This document shows, one piece after another, positions 17,233 to 25,605 of a stretch of 64,000 nucleotides of DNA. Below the pieces are notes generated by a model. It made no database searches. It was not told the origin of the DNA and saw only the letters and a list, made by a program, of their open reading frames with translations. Source of the stretch: Mucilaginibacter roseus (GTDB lineage Bacteria; Bacteroidota; Bacteroidia; Sphingobacteriales; Sphingobacteriaceae). The first letter of the stretch is position 1; each line of letters begins with the position of its first letter. The DNA lies in assembly GCF_021215455.1 (NCBI RefSeq), contig NZ_JAJPWV010000006.1, positions 62,001 to 126,000 of the forward strand, written 5' to 3'. A program made the translations under genes and the position numbers.

Positions 17233-18435
17233 TTGAATATATTGATACTGACTCACCGGGCTTTGTTTCCGCAAAACGGCGGTTACCCTATTGTGGTATA
17301 TAATACCATAAGGGGATTGCTTGCGCAAGGCCATCAGGTAACGTTAATATCGTTAGACGAGAAACAGGTAACCGACAGGCATTACAAATCAGACGATATA
17401 CTGGATAGTATAACTTATCGCCATTGCAGCGTAAACACGGATATCAGCATTTTTAAAGGATTCACAAGCTTGTTTACCGCTGCTGTGCCTTTTATTGATA
17501 AATATTTTGATGAGCGTGCCGAGAAGATACTTATCAATGAATTGCGCAGCAACACTTACGATGTTGTACAATTTGAGGGCTTGTTTGTTACACCATACCT
17601 CAACGCGGTAAAAAAACATTCAAAAGCTAAAATAATTTACCGCGCGCATAACATTGAGCATCAGGTATGGCACCGCATAGCTCAGCGCAAGGCGGATCCG
17701 TTTAAACGGATATACCTGATGTTGCTGGCCAAGCGGATAAAGGACTATGAGATCAGTCAGCTAAGCCGGTTTGACGGCATCATCGCGTTTACCGATCAGG
17801 ATAAGAATTGCATTATTGAGTACGGCGCTAAAGCCCCGGTAGAGATATTGCCGATCAGCATTGAGCTGAATAAATACCATCCCTCCACGGACAAAACAGA
17901 ATTTCCAAGCCTTTTCTTTTTAGGTTCGTTGGGTTGGATGCCCAATCTGGAAGGGATCGAGTGGTTTATTGATAATTTTCATGCCGACCTTACTGAGGGT
18001 GATCTGCGTGTACGCTTCTACCTGGCCGGTAATGATATTCCTGAGACGTTCGACGATTACGAAGTGCCGGGAAAAATATACATTCAGGGCGAAGTTGATG
18101 ATGCCCTGGAGTTTGTAAACAGCAAAGCCATCATGATTGTTCCGCTGCTTTCAGGTGGTGGTATGAGGGTGAAGATAGTGGAAGGTATGGCGATGCAGAA
18201 GTGTATCATCTCTACCTCACTGGGTGCCGAGGGGATTGAATATACTCATGGCCAAAATATCATTATCGCTAATACGCGTGCCGAGTTTTTTAACGCTATT
18301 AAGCGCTGTATTGCCGATGAGCACTACTGCCGCCGCATTGGCCAAAACGCCCGCAAACTGGTTGAGGAAAGACATAATGTTACGGCCGTTACCAACCGCC
18401 TTACCGGCTATTACAGCCAACTGATCAAGCCATAA
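17233..18435 (+). CDS. Glycosyltransferase (GT4-like)
   Basis: A 400-residue glycosyltransferase with the GT-B two-domain layout: N-terminal Rossmann start (MNILILTHRALFPQNGGYP), YRAHNIEHQVWHRIA in the linker region, and a C-terminal donor-binding part with FLGSLGWMPNLEGIEWF and PLLSGGGMRVKIVEGMAMQK, which holds the usual glutamate. The start codon is TTG at 17233; no in-frame ATG nearby gives a complete first strand. The acceptor is unknown, plausibly a cell-surface polysaccharide. It stands alone rather than in a glycan cluster. Confidence 0.85.
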   Translation: MNILILTHRALFPQNGGYPIVVYNTIRGLLAQGHQVTLISLDEKQVTDRHYKSDDILDSITYRHCSVNTDISIFKGFTSLFTAAVPFIDKYFDERAEKILINELRSNTYDVVQFEGLFVTPYLNAVKKHSKAKIIYRAHNIEHQVWHRIAQRKADPFKRIYLMLLAKRIKDYEISQLSRFDGIIAFTDQDKNCIIEYGAKAPVEILPISIELNKYHPSTDKTEFPSLFFLGSLGWMPNLEGIEWFIDNFHADLTEGDLRVRFYLAGNDIPETFDDYEVPGKIYIQGEVDDALEFVNSKAIMIVPLLSGGGMRVKIVEGMAMQKCIISTSLGAEGIEYTHGQNIIIANTRAEFFNAIKRCIADEHYCRRIGQNARKLVEERHNVTAVTNRLTGYYSQLIKP

Positions 18436-18453
18436 AAATCAGCGTATTTTTAC

Positions 18454-18461
18454 TACTTTTG
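18454..18461 (+). promoter_or_regulatory. -7 box of the gcvT promoter
   Basis: TACTTTTG matches TAnnTTTG exactly, 16 nt before the gcvT ATG. Confidence 0.45.
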
Positions 18462-18477
18462 CGGCATATTAACTGAA

Positions 18478-19557
18478 ATGAAAAATACCGCATTAACCGA
18501 TATACATATTAAGGCGGGCGCTAAAATGGTGCCTTTTGCCGGTTACAACATGCCTGTGCAATATGCCGGCATTAACGCCGAACACGAAACTGTGCGTAAA
18601 GCCGTTGGTGTGTTTGATGTAAGCCACATGGGCGAATTCATCCTGAAAGGCGAAAAGGCGCTCGACCTGATACAGCGTGTAACCAGCAACGATGCCTCAA
18701 AATTGTATGACGGAAAGGTGCAATACTCATGCCTGCCTAACGAGGATGGCGGTATTGTTGACGATCTGCTGGTTTACCGTATTGACGAGAAAACCTATAT
18801 GCTGGTAGTTAATGCCTCGAACATTGAAAAGGACTGGAACTGGATATCTAAATTCAATACAGAAGGTGTTGATATGAAAGATATATCAGACCGTACATCA
18901 CTGCTGGCTGTGCAGGGCCCCAAAGCTGCCGAAGCCCTGCAAAGCCTGACCGATATCGACCTGGCCTCAATGGAATACTACACCTTTAAAAAAGGAACTT
19001 TTGCCGGTATTGAAAATGTGCTGGTATCAGCAACGGGGTATACCGGCGCAGGTGGTTTTGAAATTTACTTTGACAACGCGAATGCTGAGGCCATTTGGGA
19101 TGCTATTTTTAAAGCAGGCGAACCATTTGGTATTAAGCCGATAGGTTTGGGCGCGCGTGATACCCTGCGCCTGGAAATGGGCTTTTGCCTGTATGGTAAC
19201 GATATAGATGATACCACCTCGCCGCTTGAAGCCGGCTTGGGTTGGGTAACTAAATTCAGCAAGGAGTTTACCAACTCGGCAAAACTTGCCGAGCAAAAAC
19301 AAGCCGGCATCAACAAAAAGCTGGTTGGCTTTGAAATGATCGAGCGCGGCATTCCCCGCCACGATTATGAAATTGTTGACGCAGAAGGTAATAATATAGG
19401 CCGGGTAACATCAGGCACGCAATCGCCATCGCTGCAAAAAGCTATTGGTCTGGGTTATGTGGCTAATGCCTTTGCTAAAGAGGGTACCGAGATTTACATC
19501 AAAATTCGTGATAACAAAGTAAAGGCAAAGGTTGCCAAACCGCCGTTTTACAAATAA
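18478..19557 (+). CDS. gcvT: Glycine cleavage system T protein (aminomethyltransferase)
   Basis: Transfers the methylene group from the lipoyl-bound aminomethyl of H protein to tetrahydrofolate, releasing ammonia. The 359 residues fit the family. Visible signatures are FDVSHMGEF near the N-terminus, the folate-site segment [20 protein letters not shown] and the C-terminal [21 protein letters not shown]. gcvH and gcvP are not in the window. A ComB-like gene follows 12 nt later and is likely co-transcribed. Confidence 0.97.
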   Translation: MKNTALTDIHIKAGAKMVPFAGYNMPVQYAGINAEHETVRKAVGVFDVSHMGEFILKGEKALDLIQRVTSNDASKLYDGKVQYSCLPNEDGGIVDDLLVYRIDEKTYMLVVNASNIEKDWNWISKFNTEGVDMKDISDRTSLLAVQGPKAAEALQSLTDIDLASMEYYTFKKGTFAGIENVLVSATGYTGAGGFEIYFDNANAEAIWDAIFKAGEPFGIKPIGLGARDTLRLEMGFCLYGNDIDDTTSPLEAGLGWVTKFSKEFTNSAKLAEQKQAGINKKLVGFEMIERGIPRHDYEIVDAEGNNIGRVTSGTQSPSLQKAIGLGYVANAFAKEGTEIYIKIRDNKVKAKVAKPPFYK

Positions 19558-19569
19558 AACCATCCAAAA

Positions 19570-20319
19570 TTGGTTGATCAAACGAACAGCTTAACGCAAA
19601 GCCAGCCGGGATTGGCAGTGTGCCTTACCCCGGCCCTGCTGCCGCTTTACAAAGTGGAAGACTATGTTGTTGTGGTGATCGATATTTTTCGCGCCACAAC
19701 ATCTATTTGCTACGGTATTGAAAACGGTGCGGAGGCCATCATCCCCGTATCACAGGTGGAAGAATGCGCAGCTTACCGCGAAAAAGGTTTAAGCTATTTG
19801 CTTGCCGCCGAGCGCGACGGGCAGGTGGTTGCGGGTTTCGATTTTGGTAATTCGCCATTCTCCTACACCGCCGATAAGGTTGCCGGGAAAACGGTAGTGC
19901 TTACCACCACCAACGGCACGCATGCGCTGCATTTGTCGCGCAGTGCTAAACAAATTGTTTTAGGTTCATTTTTAAACCTGACCGCGTTATGCAACTGGCT
20001 GAAAGATCAGCATGAAAACATTTTGCTGGTATGCTCGGGCTGGAAAAACAATTTTAACCTGGAGGACACCCTGTTTGCCGGTGCGATAGTTGAACAGCTT
20101 AAAGGTTCGGTACACCGCACGGATGACCCGGCCATTGCCGCTAATGACCTATACCAGTTAGCCAAGAATGATCTTGCCGGTTACCTCAGCAAAACATCGC
20201 ACAGCGAACGTTTAAAACAATTGGGTATTGAAAAAGACATTGCTTTTTGCCTTAATGTTGACCTTACCACTGCCATACCTGTATTACTGGGCGAAAAGCT
20301 GGTTAAGCTAAGCGTTTAA
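19570..20319 (+). CDS. 2-phosphosulfolactate phosphatase family protein (ComB-like)
   Basis: A 249-residue protein of the ComB family, whose archaeal member dephosphorylates 2-phosphosulfolactate in coenzyme M synthesis. Visible are VVVIDIFRATTSICYG near the N-terminus, GFDFGNSPF and VVLTTTNGTHAL, all family features. The start is probably TTG at 19570, 12 nt after the gcvT stop. In Bacteroidota coenzyme M is not expected; a role in sulfonate metabolism (for example sulfonolipid precursors) is only an inference. Its stop abuts the converging DUF4349 lipoprotein gene with no spacer. Confidence 0.82.
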   Translation: MVDQTNSLTQSQPGLAVCLTPALLPLYKVEDYVVVVIDIFRATTSICYGIENGAEAIIPVSQVEECAAYREKGLSYLLAAERDGQVVAGFDFGNSPFSYTADKVAGKTVVLTTTNGTHALHLSRSAKQIVLGSFLNLTALCNWLKDQHENILLVCSGWKNNFNLEDTLFAGAIVEQLKGSVHRTDDPAIAANDLYQLAKNDLAGYLSKTSHSERLKQLGIEKDIAFCLNVDLTTAIPVLLGEKLVKLSV

Positions 20320-21177
20320 CTATTGTTGTTGTGTACGTTTGGCTTTACGGCGTTTTATCAACCGCCGTATAATGTAAATAATAATCGCAGCTAACAACCA
20401 TACCGGCCACAAGGTTATAATGCCGAAGAAAAGGTTTACTGCGATACCCCAGCTATCCCCTATTGACTTTTGCCAACGGTAACCAAAACCCTGCCCATTA
20501 TCTTTTGCTGACTGCTGCGTGTAAAAGGTGATGCTGAGCGAACTATAATCTATCTGCTTGCTCAGGTAATTCAGTTGGCCCTGGTTGCTTTCAATATCCG
20601 TGCGTACATCGTTCAACTTACTCTCTATTTCCAGCACATCGGCCATTTTGCCGGCTTTGGCAAGCAGTTCGAGGTAGCGTTTCTCTAAGGCCTTTTTGTT
20701 GTTGAGGCGGGTGGTTACATCAATATATTCGGCAGTAACATCTCGGGTGCGTATGTTCTTTGATTCTATCCTGTCGCCCGCGGCGGTAATTTCTTTTAAA
20801 AAGCCCTCAAACTTAGCGGCTGGGATGCGCACATCCAACGTATATTCAATACGTTTTTCGTAACTGTTGTTGGCCTGTCGTTCTTCACTTACATAACCGC
20901 CAACAACTTTCAAGGCATCCGTTACCCGTTTGCGCGCCTTGGCAATATCGTTGGTTTCAAAGCTGATGTCCCCTTCTTTAATGATCTTTTTTTGTACGGA
21001 CGGCGCCGGCGCCGGCATAGTCTTTAATGACTCATTAGCTACCGGCGGCTCAGTTAAAACAACATCGCTAACCGTCAAATTTTCAGCCTTATCGGCAAAA
21101 CCGTATGAAACACCTTTTTTATCCTGACACCCGGCAATAACTAATGCCGCAACGGCAGCAAGCGCAAACTTTTTCAT
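20320..21177 (-). CDS. DUF4349-type lipoprotein
   Basis: A 285-residue predicted lipoprotein: signal with lipobox VIAGC (Cys17), a conserved DUF4349-like core (GDISFETNDIAKARKRV, GGYVSEERQ, RIPAAKFEGFL, TRDVTAEYIDVTTRLNNK), a coiled-coil segment around residues 155-205 (EKRYLELLAKAGKMADVLEI), then one membrane span near the C-terminus and a basic tail (RRLIKRRKAKR). Having a lipid anchor and a C-terminal span points to an inner-membrane location. Function of the family is not established. Confidence 0.82.
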   Translation of the reverse strand: MKKFALAAVAALVIAGCQDKKGVSYGFADKAENLTVSDVVLTEPPVANESLKTMPAPAPSVQKKIIKEGDISFETNDIAKARKRVTDALKVVGGYVSEERQANNSYEKRIEYTLDVRIPAAKFEGFLKEITAAGDRIESKNIRTRDVTAEYIDVTTRLNNKKALEKRYLELLAKAGKMADVLEIESKLNDVRTDIESNQGQLNYLSKQIDYSSLSITFYTQQSAKDNGQGFGYRWQKSIGDSWGIAVNLFFGIITLWPVWLLAAIIIYIIRRLIKRRKAKRTQQQ

Positions 21178-21183
21178 ATACTG

Positions 21184-21510
21184 TTATTTCAATTTCTCAT
21201 TATTCTTATGCCTTTCGGCATCGCGGATATTTTTTTTGTCCAGGTTTTTTAACAGCGCGTCGGTAAGGTCGATTCCTGTTTGGTTAGCCAAACAAATCAG
21301 TACAAACAGCACATCGGCCATTTCATCAGCCAGGTTAACTTCCGTATCCGATTTCTTGAACGATTGCTCACCGTATTGCCGGGCCATTATGCGGGCCACC
21401 TCGCCGACTTCTTCCATTAAAATGGCGGTATTGGTTAACTCGTTAAAATACCGCACGCCTGTAGTTTTTATCCAGCTATCAACAAGATGCTGCGCTTCCT
21501 TGATTTCCAT
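21184..21510 (-). CDS. MazG-like nucleotide pyrophosphohydrolase
   Basis: A 108-residue all-alpha NTP pyrophosphohydrolase. The metal-binding EExxE and ExxD motifs are seen in ILMEEVGEVARI and LADEMADVLFVLICLA. It is short compared with tandem MazG and resembles the single-domain type that cleans up odd nucleotides. It lies between dtd (30 nt upstream) and the DUF4349 gene (6 nt downstream), all on the minus strand, so the three probably form an operon. Confidence 0.85.
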   Translation of the reverse strand: MEIKEAQHLVDSWIKTTGVRYFNELTNTAILMEEVGEVARIMARQYGEQSFKKSDTEVNLADEMADVLFVLICLANQTGIDLTDALLKNLDKKNIRDAERHKNNEKLK

Positions 21511-21540
21511 AAATGAATTTAAAATTTTTTAAAGGAATGC

Positions 21541-21993
21541 TTATTCCTTCACTTTTGTATCGATGGTGATGGTAACAGGACCGTCATTCACCAGGCTGAT
21601 CTTCATATCGGCACCAAAAATGCCGGTAGCAACGGGTTTGCCGGTCAGTTTACCGAGTTCCGTTATCATTTGCTCATAAAGTGGAATAGCCTTATCCGGG
21701 CGTGCCGCCCTGATAAATGAAGGGCGATTGCCCTTTTTGGTTTGAGCGAACAGCGTGAATTGGGATATAAGTAAGATGCTGCCATCAACATCGGCAAGCG
21801 CTTTGTTCATCATGCCATTCTCATCACCGAATACACGCATATTGGCAATTTTTTGGGCAAGCCATTGCAGGTCTTCAATGGTATCGGCATCCTCTACGCC
21901 TAATAGTACTAAAAAGCCGGTTTGGATCTGTCCGGTTACTTCGCCGTTAACCCGGCAGGCGGCCTCGCTTACTCTTTGTAATACTGCTCTCAT
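21541..21993 (-). CDS. dtd: D-aminoacyl-tRNA deacylase
   Basis: Removes D-amino acids (and mischarged Gly) from tRNA, protecting translation quality. The 150 residues match the family. Signatures are the start MRAVLQRVSEA, the SQFTLFAQTKKGNRPSF block and the C-terminal NDGPVTITID carrying the Gly-Pro motif. First gene of a probable dtd, mazG-like, DUF4349 operon. Confidence 0.97.
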   Translation of the reverse strand: MRAVLQRVSEAACRVNGEVTGQIQTGFLVLLGVEDADTIEDLQWLAQKIANMRVFGDENGMMNKALADVDGSILLISQFTLFAQTKKGNRPSFIRAARPDKAIPLYEQMITELGKLTGKPVATGIFGADMKISLVNDGPVTITIDTKVKE

Positions 21994-22179
21994 TCTACAA
22001 TATTACAATGTTTACGCACATGGGTTGTAAATAAACAAATTTAACCAATGGTAAAATTATCGATTTAGCTTCAAACAGCAGGTGTTAGTTTAAATTTATA
22101 ACAACTGTTCATAAACTAATTGTGAATAACCGGCAACAATTCCGTTTTAAAATCCGTTAATAGGTTAAATATCAATCCT

Positions 22180-22446
22180 ATGGCAAAATTAAGAGCATCC
22201 TTACACTCGCGTGTTCACAAATGGATCGACAAGGTCGGTTTCAGTCTCAACTCCCAAACCAGTAAAGATAATGTGACTACCAAGCATTATTTCTTTGAAA
22301 CATTTAACCTAATAGAAAAAGAAAAGCAGGATGATCCCGCAAAATCAAAGTACCTGTGTTTTGATGTTTATGGCGAAAAAATACCGGTACGTTCGCTGCT
22401 CGATCTGCAGTCTGCCTTTTTTGATAATTTGAGCCGGCTTAAATAG
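22180..22446 (+). CDS. Small protein of unknown function
   Basis: An 88-residue open frame with an ATG start, basic N-terminus (AKLRASLHSRVHKWIDKVG) and no signal peptide or membrane span. A mixed acidic/basic middle (EKEKQDDPAKSK) is followed by YLCFDVYGEKIPVRSLLDL. I do not recognise it. It has good start spacing after an A/T-rich upstream of about 150 nt and sits between dtd (diverging) and the converging retropepsin-PDZ gene. It looks coding rather than a shadow ORF, since no other frame is used here. Confidence 0.6.
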   Translation: MAKLRASLHSRVHKWIDKVGFSLNSQTSKDNVTTKHYFFETFNLIEKEKQDDPAKSKYLCFDVYGEKIPVRSLLDLQSAFFDNLSRLK

Positions 22447-22454
22447 CAGCCACC

Positions 22455-23702
22455 TCAAATTCGTCTCCTTAAGGTGAGCACAACCATTTCGGCTTTACCG
22501 CTATGGTATATTTCAAGCAAAACGGTGCGTTCATGCTTCGATTTAAAAACATTGTCGATCTCCTCCAGGCTCATCCTGTAAACAGGTTTAAAATTAACTG
22601 ATATAATCTCATCCCCCCGTTCAAGTCCGATATCAAAACCGGATGAGCCTGGCTCTACTCTGCTGATAATTACATGCTGCAATCCCGGCCCTGACGCGTA
22701 GTATTCAATGCCTGTCATGTCATGCTCAAACGGTTCCCTGAATTTAGCTGCCTTTTTGAGATAGATCGCATTGCCGCTATAATCAAAGGTGATCTTAAAG
22801 CGCTTTAATATTTCCATGCCAACGTTGCCATCCCGCGGTATGGAAGGCTTGATGTTGGTATTGTTACCATCCGGAAAAGAGGTAAGCGGATTAAGTATTT
22901 TGTAACCGCCCAAATCAAGCTGTTTAGCCCGGCTGATGAAACCGGTGATTGGCCCGTTAAGCCCAACGCCGAGATTGGCGGCAATGAATTTATCAGGCAT
23001 TCCTTTTTTCTGTATCAGGTAATCTAAGGATAGCGCATGGCCTGCACCCAGATCAACGAGTAGTTTATTTAGGGATGATGATCCGTCGGGCAAAGTTACT
23101 TTGGAGAAGATGTAAGGTTTCTTTTCCTCGACTACCATCGGTATTTTATCGCCTTTCTTTCTAATACGGTGAATGTCTTTCGGGCGATAAACATTTAAAA
23201 CGATATCTGCCAGGTTGATCTGTACGATCAGGTTGTTGAAAAATTCGTAGCCGATTATGCCGTGGATAGGCATGCCCACAAAGCCGGACAGGTTGAGGTT
23301 GTCTGTTTTTAAAATCGCTGCCGAAATGCCGTAGCTCTGTGTGCCCGCAATCTTTACATCAAGGGGGCCTGTGATGTACGCTTGTGCATCATCGCCGTCG
23401 CCAAGCCCCGGAATTTTTACCAGCCGTTTATAGTCAATATTGAGTGAGTCTACCAGGTTGGGTTGCGTAATCAGCATCAAGCCGACCCCTGAGTCGAGTA
23501 TAAAGTTATAAGGGCCTTTGCTGTTTATACTAACAGGAATTATGATTGAGTTACGCACAAAGCGAAACGGAATCGAGATTTTTTTACGGGATGCATCAAA
23601 ATCGAAATGCTGGGCATAGGCAACATGCAGCAGCCCGCACCAAAAAGTAATGATACATAGTGCGACGACAAAGAAGCGCCGTTTAAGTAAAGCCGTAATC
23701 AA
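22455..23702 (-). CDS. Secreted retropepsin-like aspartyl protease with PDZ domain
   Basis: A 415-residue exported protein, TTG start, signal peptide ending about VAYAQ (residue 31). Two pepsin-like lobes follow: the first has NFILDSGVGLMLI (catalytic-type Asp70 in a DSG triad), the second LLVDLGAGHALSLD (DLGA). The C-terminal 80 residues form a PDZ domain (IGLERGDEIISVN). This layout is common in Bacteroidota envelope proteins. Substrates are unknown; the family is predicted to act in the periplasm. It converges with the small orphan gene. Confidence 0.82.
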   Translation of the reverse strand: MITALLKRRFFVVALCIITFWCGLLHVAYAQHFDFDASRKKISIPFRFVRNSIIIPVSINSKGPYNFILDSGVGLMLITQPNLVDSLNIDYKRLVKIPGLGDGDDAQAYITGPLDVKIAGTQSYGISAAILKTDNLNLSGFVGMPIHGIIGYEFFNNLIVQINLADIVLNVYRPKDIHRIRKKGDKIPMVVEEKKPYIFSKVTLPDGSSSLNKLLVDLGAGHALSLDYLIQKKGMPDKFIAANLGVGLNGPITGFISRAKQLDLGGYKILNPLTSFPDGNNTNIKPSIPRDGNVGMEILKRFKITFDYSGNAIYLKKAAKFREPFEHDMTGIEYYASGPGLQHVIISRVEPGSSGFDIGLERGDEIISVNFKPVYRMSLEEIDNVFKSKHERTVLLEIYHSGKAEMVVLTLRRRI

Positions 23703-23761
23703 TGTGTTTATAACCGGTACTTAAATTTACACAATGTACCGGCCATTAAACAAATTAATTA

Positions 23762-24805
23762 TCAGGATTTAGTTTCATCTTTGCATTCAGGATTATCCTT
23801 GTCGTCGGTATCACACTTAAGTACACCTTCCAGTTCCGGGTTTTGCAACGGTAATTCGCTGGTTTTACTTTCGTATTCAGTTTGCCTGATTACTACCGCG
23901 TAAGGTGCCGGTTCAATACGGCTGCCCCTTGCTTCGGCATACACCTGCGTAAATTCGGCGCCGATATACAGTATCGCCGCGGTATAATAAATCCAAACCA
24001 GTATCACGATGATGGAGCCCGCGGTTCCGTAAGCTGATCCCTGCGCGGTGTATTGTATGTACAGGCTGATGATGTACTGGCCAATGATGAAAAGTATGGC
24101 GGTAAATATGGCGCCTGCGCGCACATCTTTCCACTTAATTTTAACATCGGGCAGTACCTTGAATATAATGCCAAAAAGCACCGAAATAACCAGCAGTGTA
24201 ACGCCAAAGTTAATGGCGAATATGAGCGTAGTACCTACCACAGCCGAGATATCATTACCTAACACCTTTGGTAGCCAGGCTTCGATTTTATCGCTAATGG
24301 CGCTGATGACGATACTCACTACAAGGGAAGCCAGTAACAAGAAGCCCAGGCTGACAATAAGTGAAAAGGATAAAAACCTGTTTTTCAGCAAGCGTACCCA
24401 ACCCTTTTTAGGCTTGGCCTTCACACGCCATATCAGGTTAAGCGAATCCTGTATCTCCAGAAAAATACTACTTGCACCGAGCAATAATGTAGCAATACCG
24501 ATTACCAGGCCTATGCCACTTTTGCCTGCTATATCCTGCGTTTTTATAGTAGCTTTTATTTGTTCAGTAGCCTGCGCGCCTACATATTGCTGCAATTGCT
24601 CATATAGCTCGTTACGGTTTTCCGCATCCTTTAAAAATATGCCTGTTAATGCCAATACAAGGATAAGCAACGGAGCTAAAGAAAATATGGTGTAGTAAGC
24701 AAGCGAGGCGCTTAGTTTTAAGCCATTATCATTACCAAAACTACTGAAAGTGGCCATGAGTACTTTCCATAACTGCTTAAAGTATTCTTTGCTAAACATT
24801 TTCAT
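23762..24805 (-). CDS. YihY/BrkB family inner membrane protein
   Basis: A 347-residue protein with six or so predicted membrane spans, starting with a cytosolic segment then LAYYTIFSLAPLLILVLALT. Family features are the AYYTIFSLAPLL start, GIATLLLGASSIFLEIQDSLN and the later GSIIVILVWIYYTAAILYIGAEFTQ. It was once called ribonuclease BN by error; a transport role is suspected. The C-terminal 50 residues are hydrophilic and acidic. It is followed at 60 nt by the retropepsin-PDZ gene on the same strand. Confidence 0.92.
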   Translation of the reverse strand: MKMFSKEYFKQLWKVLMATFSSFGNDNGLKLSASLAYYTIFSLAPLLILVLALTGIFLKDAENRNELYEQLQQYVGAQATEQIKATIKTQDIAGKSGIGLVIGIATLLLGASSIFLEIQDSLNLIWRVKAKPKKGWVRLLKNRFLSFSLIVSLGFLLLASLVVSIVISAISDKIEAWLPKVLGNDISAVVGTTLIFAINFGVTLLVISVLFGIIFKVLPDVKIKWKDVRAGAIFTAILFIIGQYIISLYIQYTAQGSAYGTAGSIIVILVWIYYTAAILYIGAEFTQVYAEARGSRIEPAPYAVVIRQTEYESKTSELPLQNPELEGVLKCDTDDKDNPECKDETKS

Positions 24806-24919
24806 AGGCAGGCAAAATGTGTATTGTTAAACTCTTAAGCTAACAGCACCGTAAATGTTAATGTTTTGGTAAATCGTAATTAGAGGCCGCTAATAGCCTG
24901 AAATTATGTTATAATGCTG

Positions 24920-25600
24920 TTACAATTGCTCAAAAGGGATATCGAGCAATTCAAATTTTTCCCAGCCGGTATAATCAAAATGCCACCACTCGCTGCTGTA
25001 TACTTTAAAGCCGTGGCGCTCCATTACATCGCGAAGCAATTTGCGATTGTTAAGCTTGTTAAATGGCAAATGGCTGTAGTTTGCCGAGGCCTGAGGTGTA
25101 AAGCTGTCGTAGCCGGTAGGCATGTCCAGCTCACGCCCGGTTTTAAGATTGATAAGAGTAACATCGACCGCGCAGCCGCGGTTATGCCGCGAGCCTTTGC
25201 GCGGATTGGCTACATAAGTAGTATCAGTAGCTATTTCGTAAAACTTAACAGTAACGGCATACGGGCGGTAGGCGTCATAAACCTTTAAGCCGAGCCCTTT
25301 TTTATTGAGTTTCGCCTGTATGGCTTTTAAGGCATCGGCCACAGGCTGCCTGGCATATGCTTCGGCTTTTTTGTATACTTTTTGTTTGGTGAAATTGTTA
25401 GTAGTTGCATAACGGATATCGAGCACTAATCCAGGTACCAATTCCTTAAGTTTTACCAGCCGCTTTTGCGGATGCAAGGCGATTTGCTTTTTGTAAGCAT
25501 TATAGCTGGTTATCTTTCTACTGTCGATATATTTATAAACCTGCGCGCAGGCATTTGTAACCAATAAACAAGCAAAGCTGATTGTTAAAAGCAGCCGCAT
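24920..25600 (-). CDS. D-alanyl-D-alanine dipeptidase (VanX/DdpX-like)
   Basis: A zinc peptidase of 226 residues with a signal peptide (cleavage about NACAQ, residue 20), so periplasmic. The zinc site is visible: His139 and Asp146 in SRHNRGCAVD and His207 in EWWHFD, with the catalytic Glu204. Hydrolyses D-Ala-D-Ala, allowing reuse of peptidoglycan-derived D-alanine. An arginine in DAYRPYAV also fits the family. The gene lies 5 nt after the alanine dehydrogenase stop on the same strand, so the two probably form one transcript. Confidence 0.93.
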   Translation of the reverse strand: MRLLLTISFACLLVTNACAQVYKYIDSRKITSYNAYKKQIALHPQKRLVKLKELVPGLVLDIRYATTNNFTKQKVYKKAEAYARQPVADALKAIQAKLNKKGLGLKVYDAYRPYAVTVKFYEIATDTTYVANPRKGSRHNRGCAVDVTLINLKTGRELDMPTGYDSFTPQASANYSHLPFNKLNNRKLLRDVMERHGFKVYSSEWWHFDYTGWEKFELLDIPFEQL

Positions 25601-25605
25601 AAGTA

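Noticed and set aside
24048..24695. Plus-strand frame of 215 codons inside the YihY gene
   Set aside because: Antisense shadow of a strongly supported membrane-protein gene; no signal, no recognised domain.
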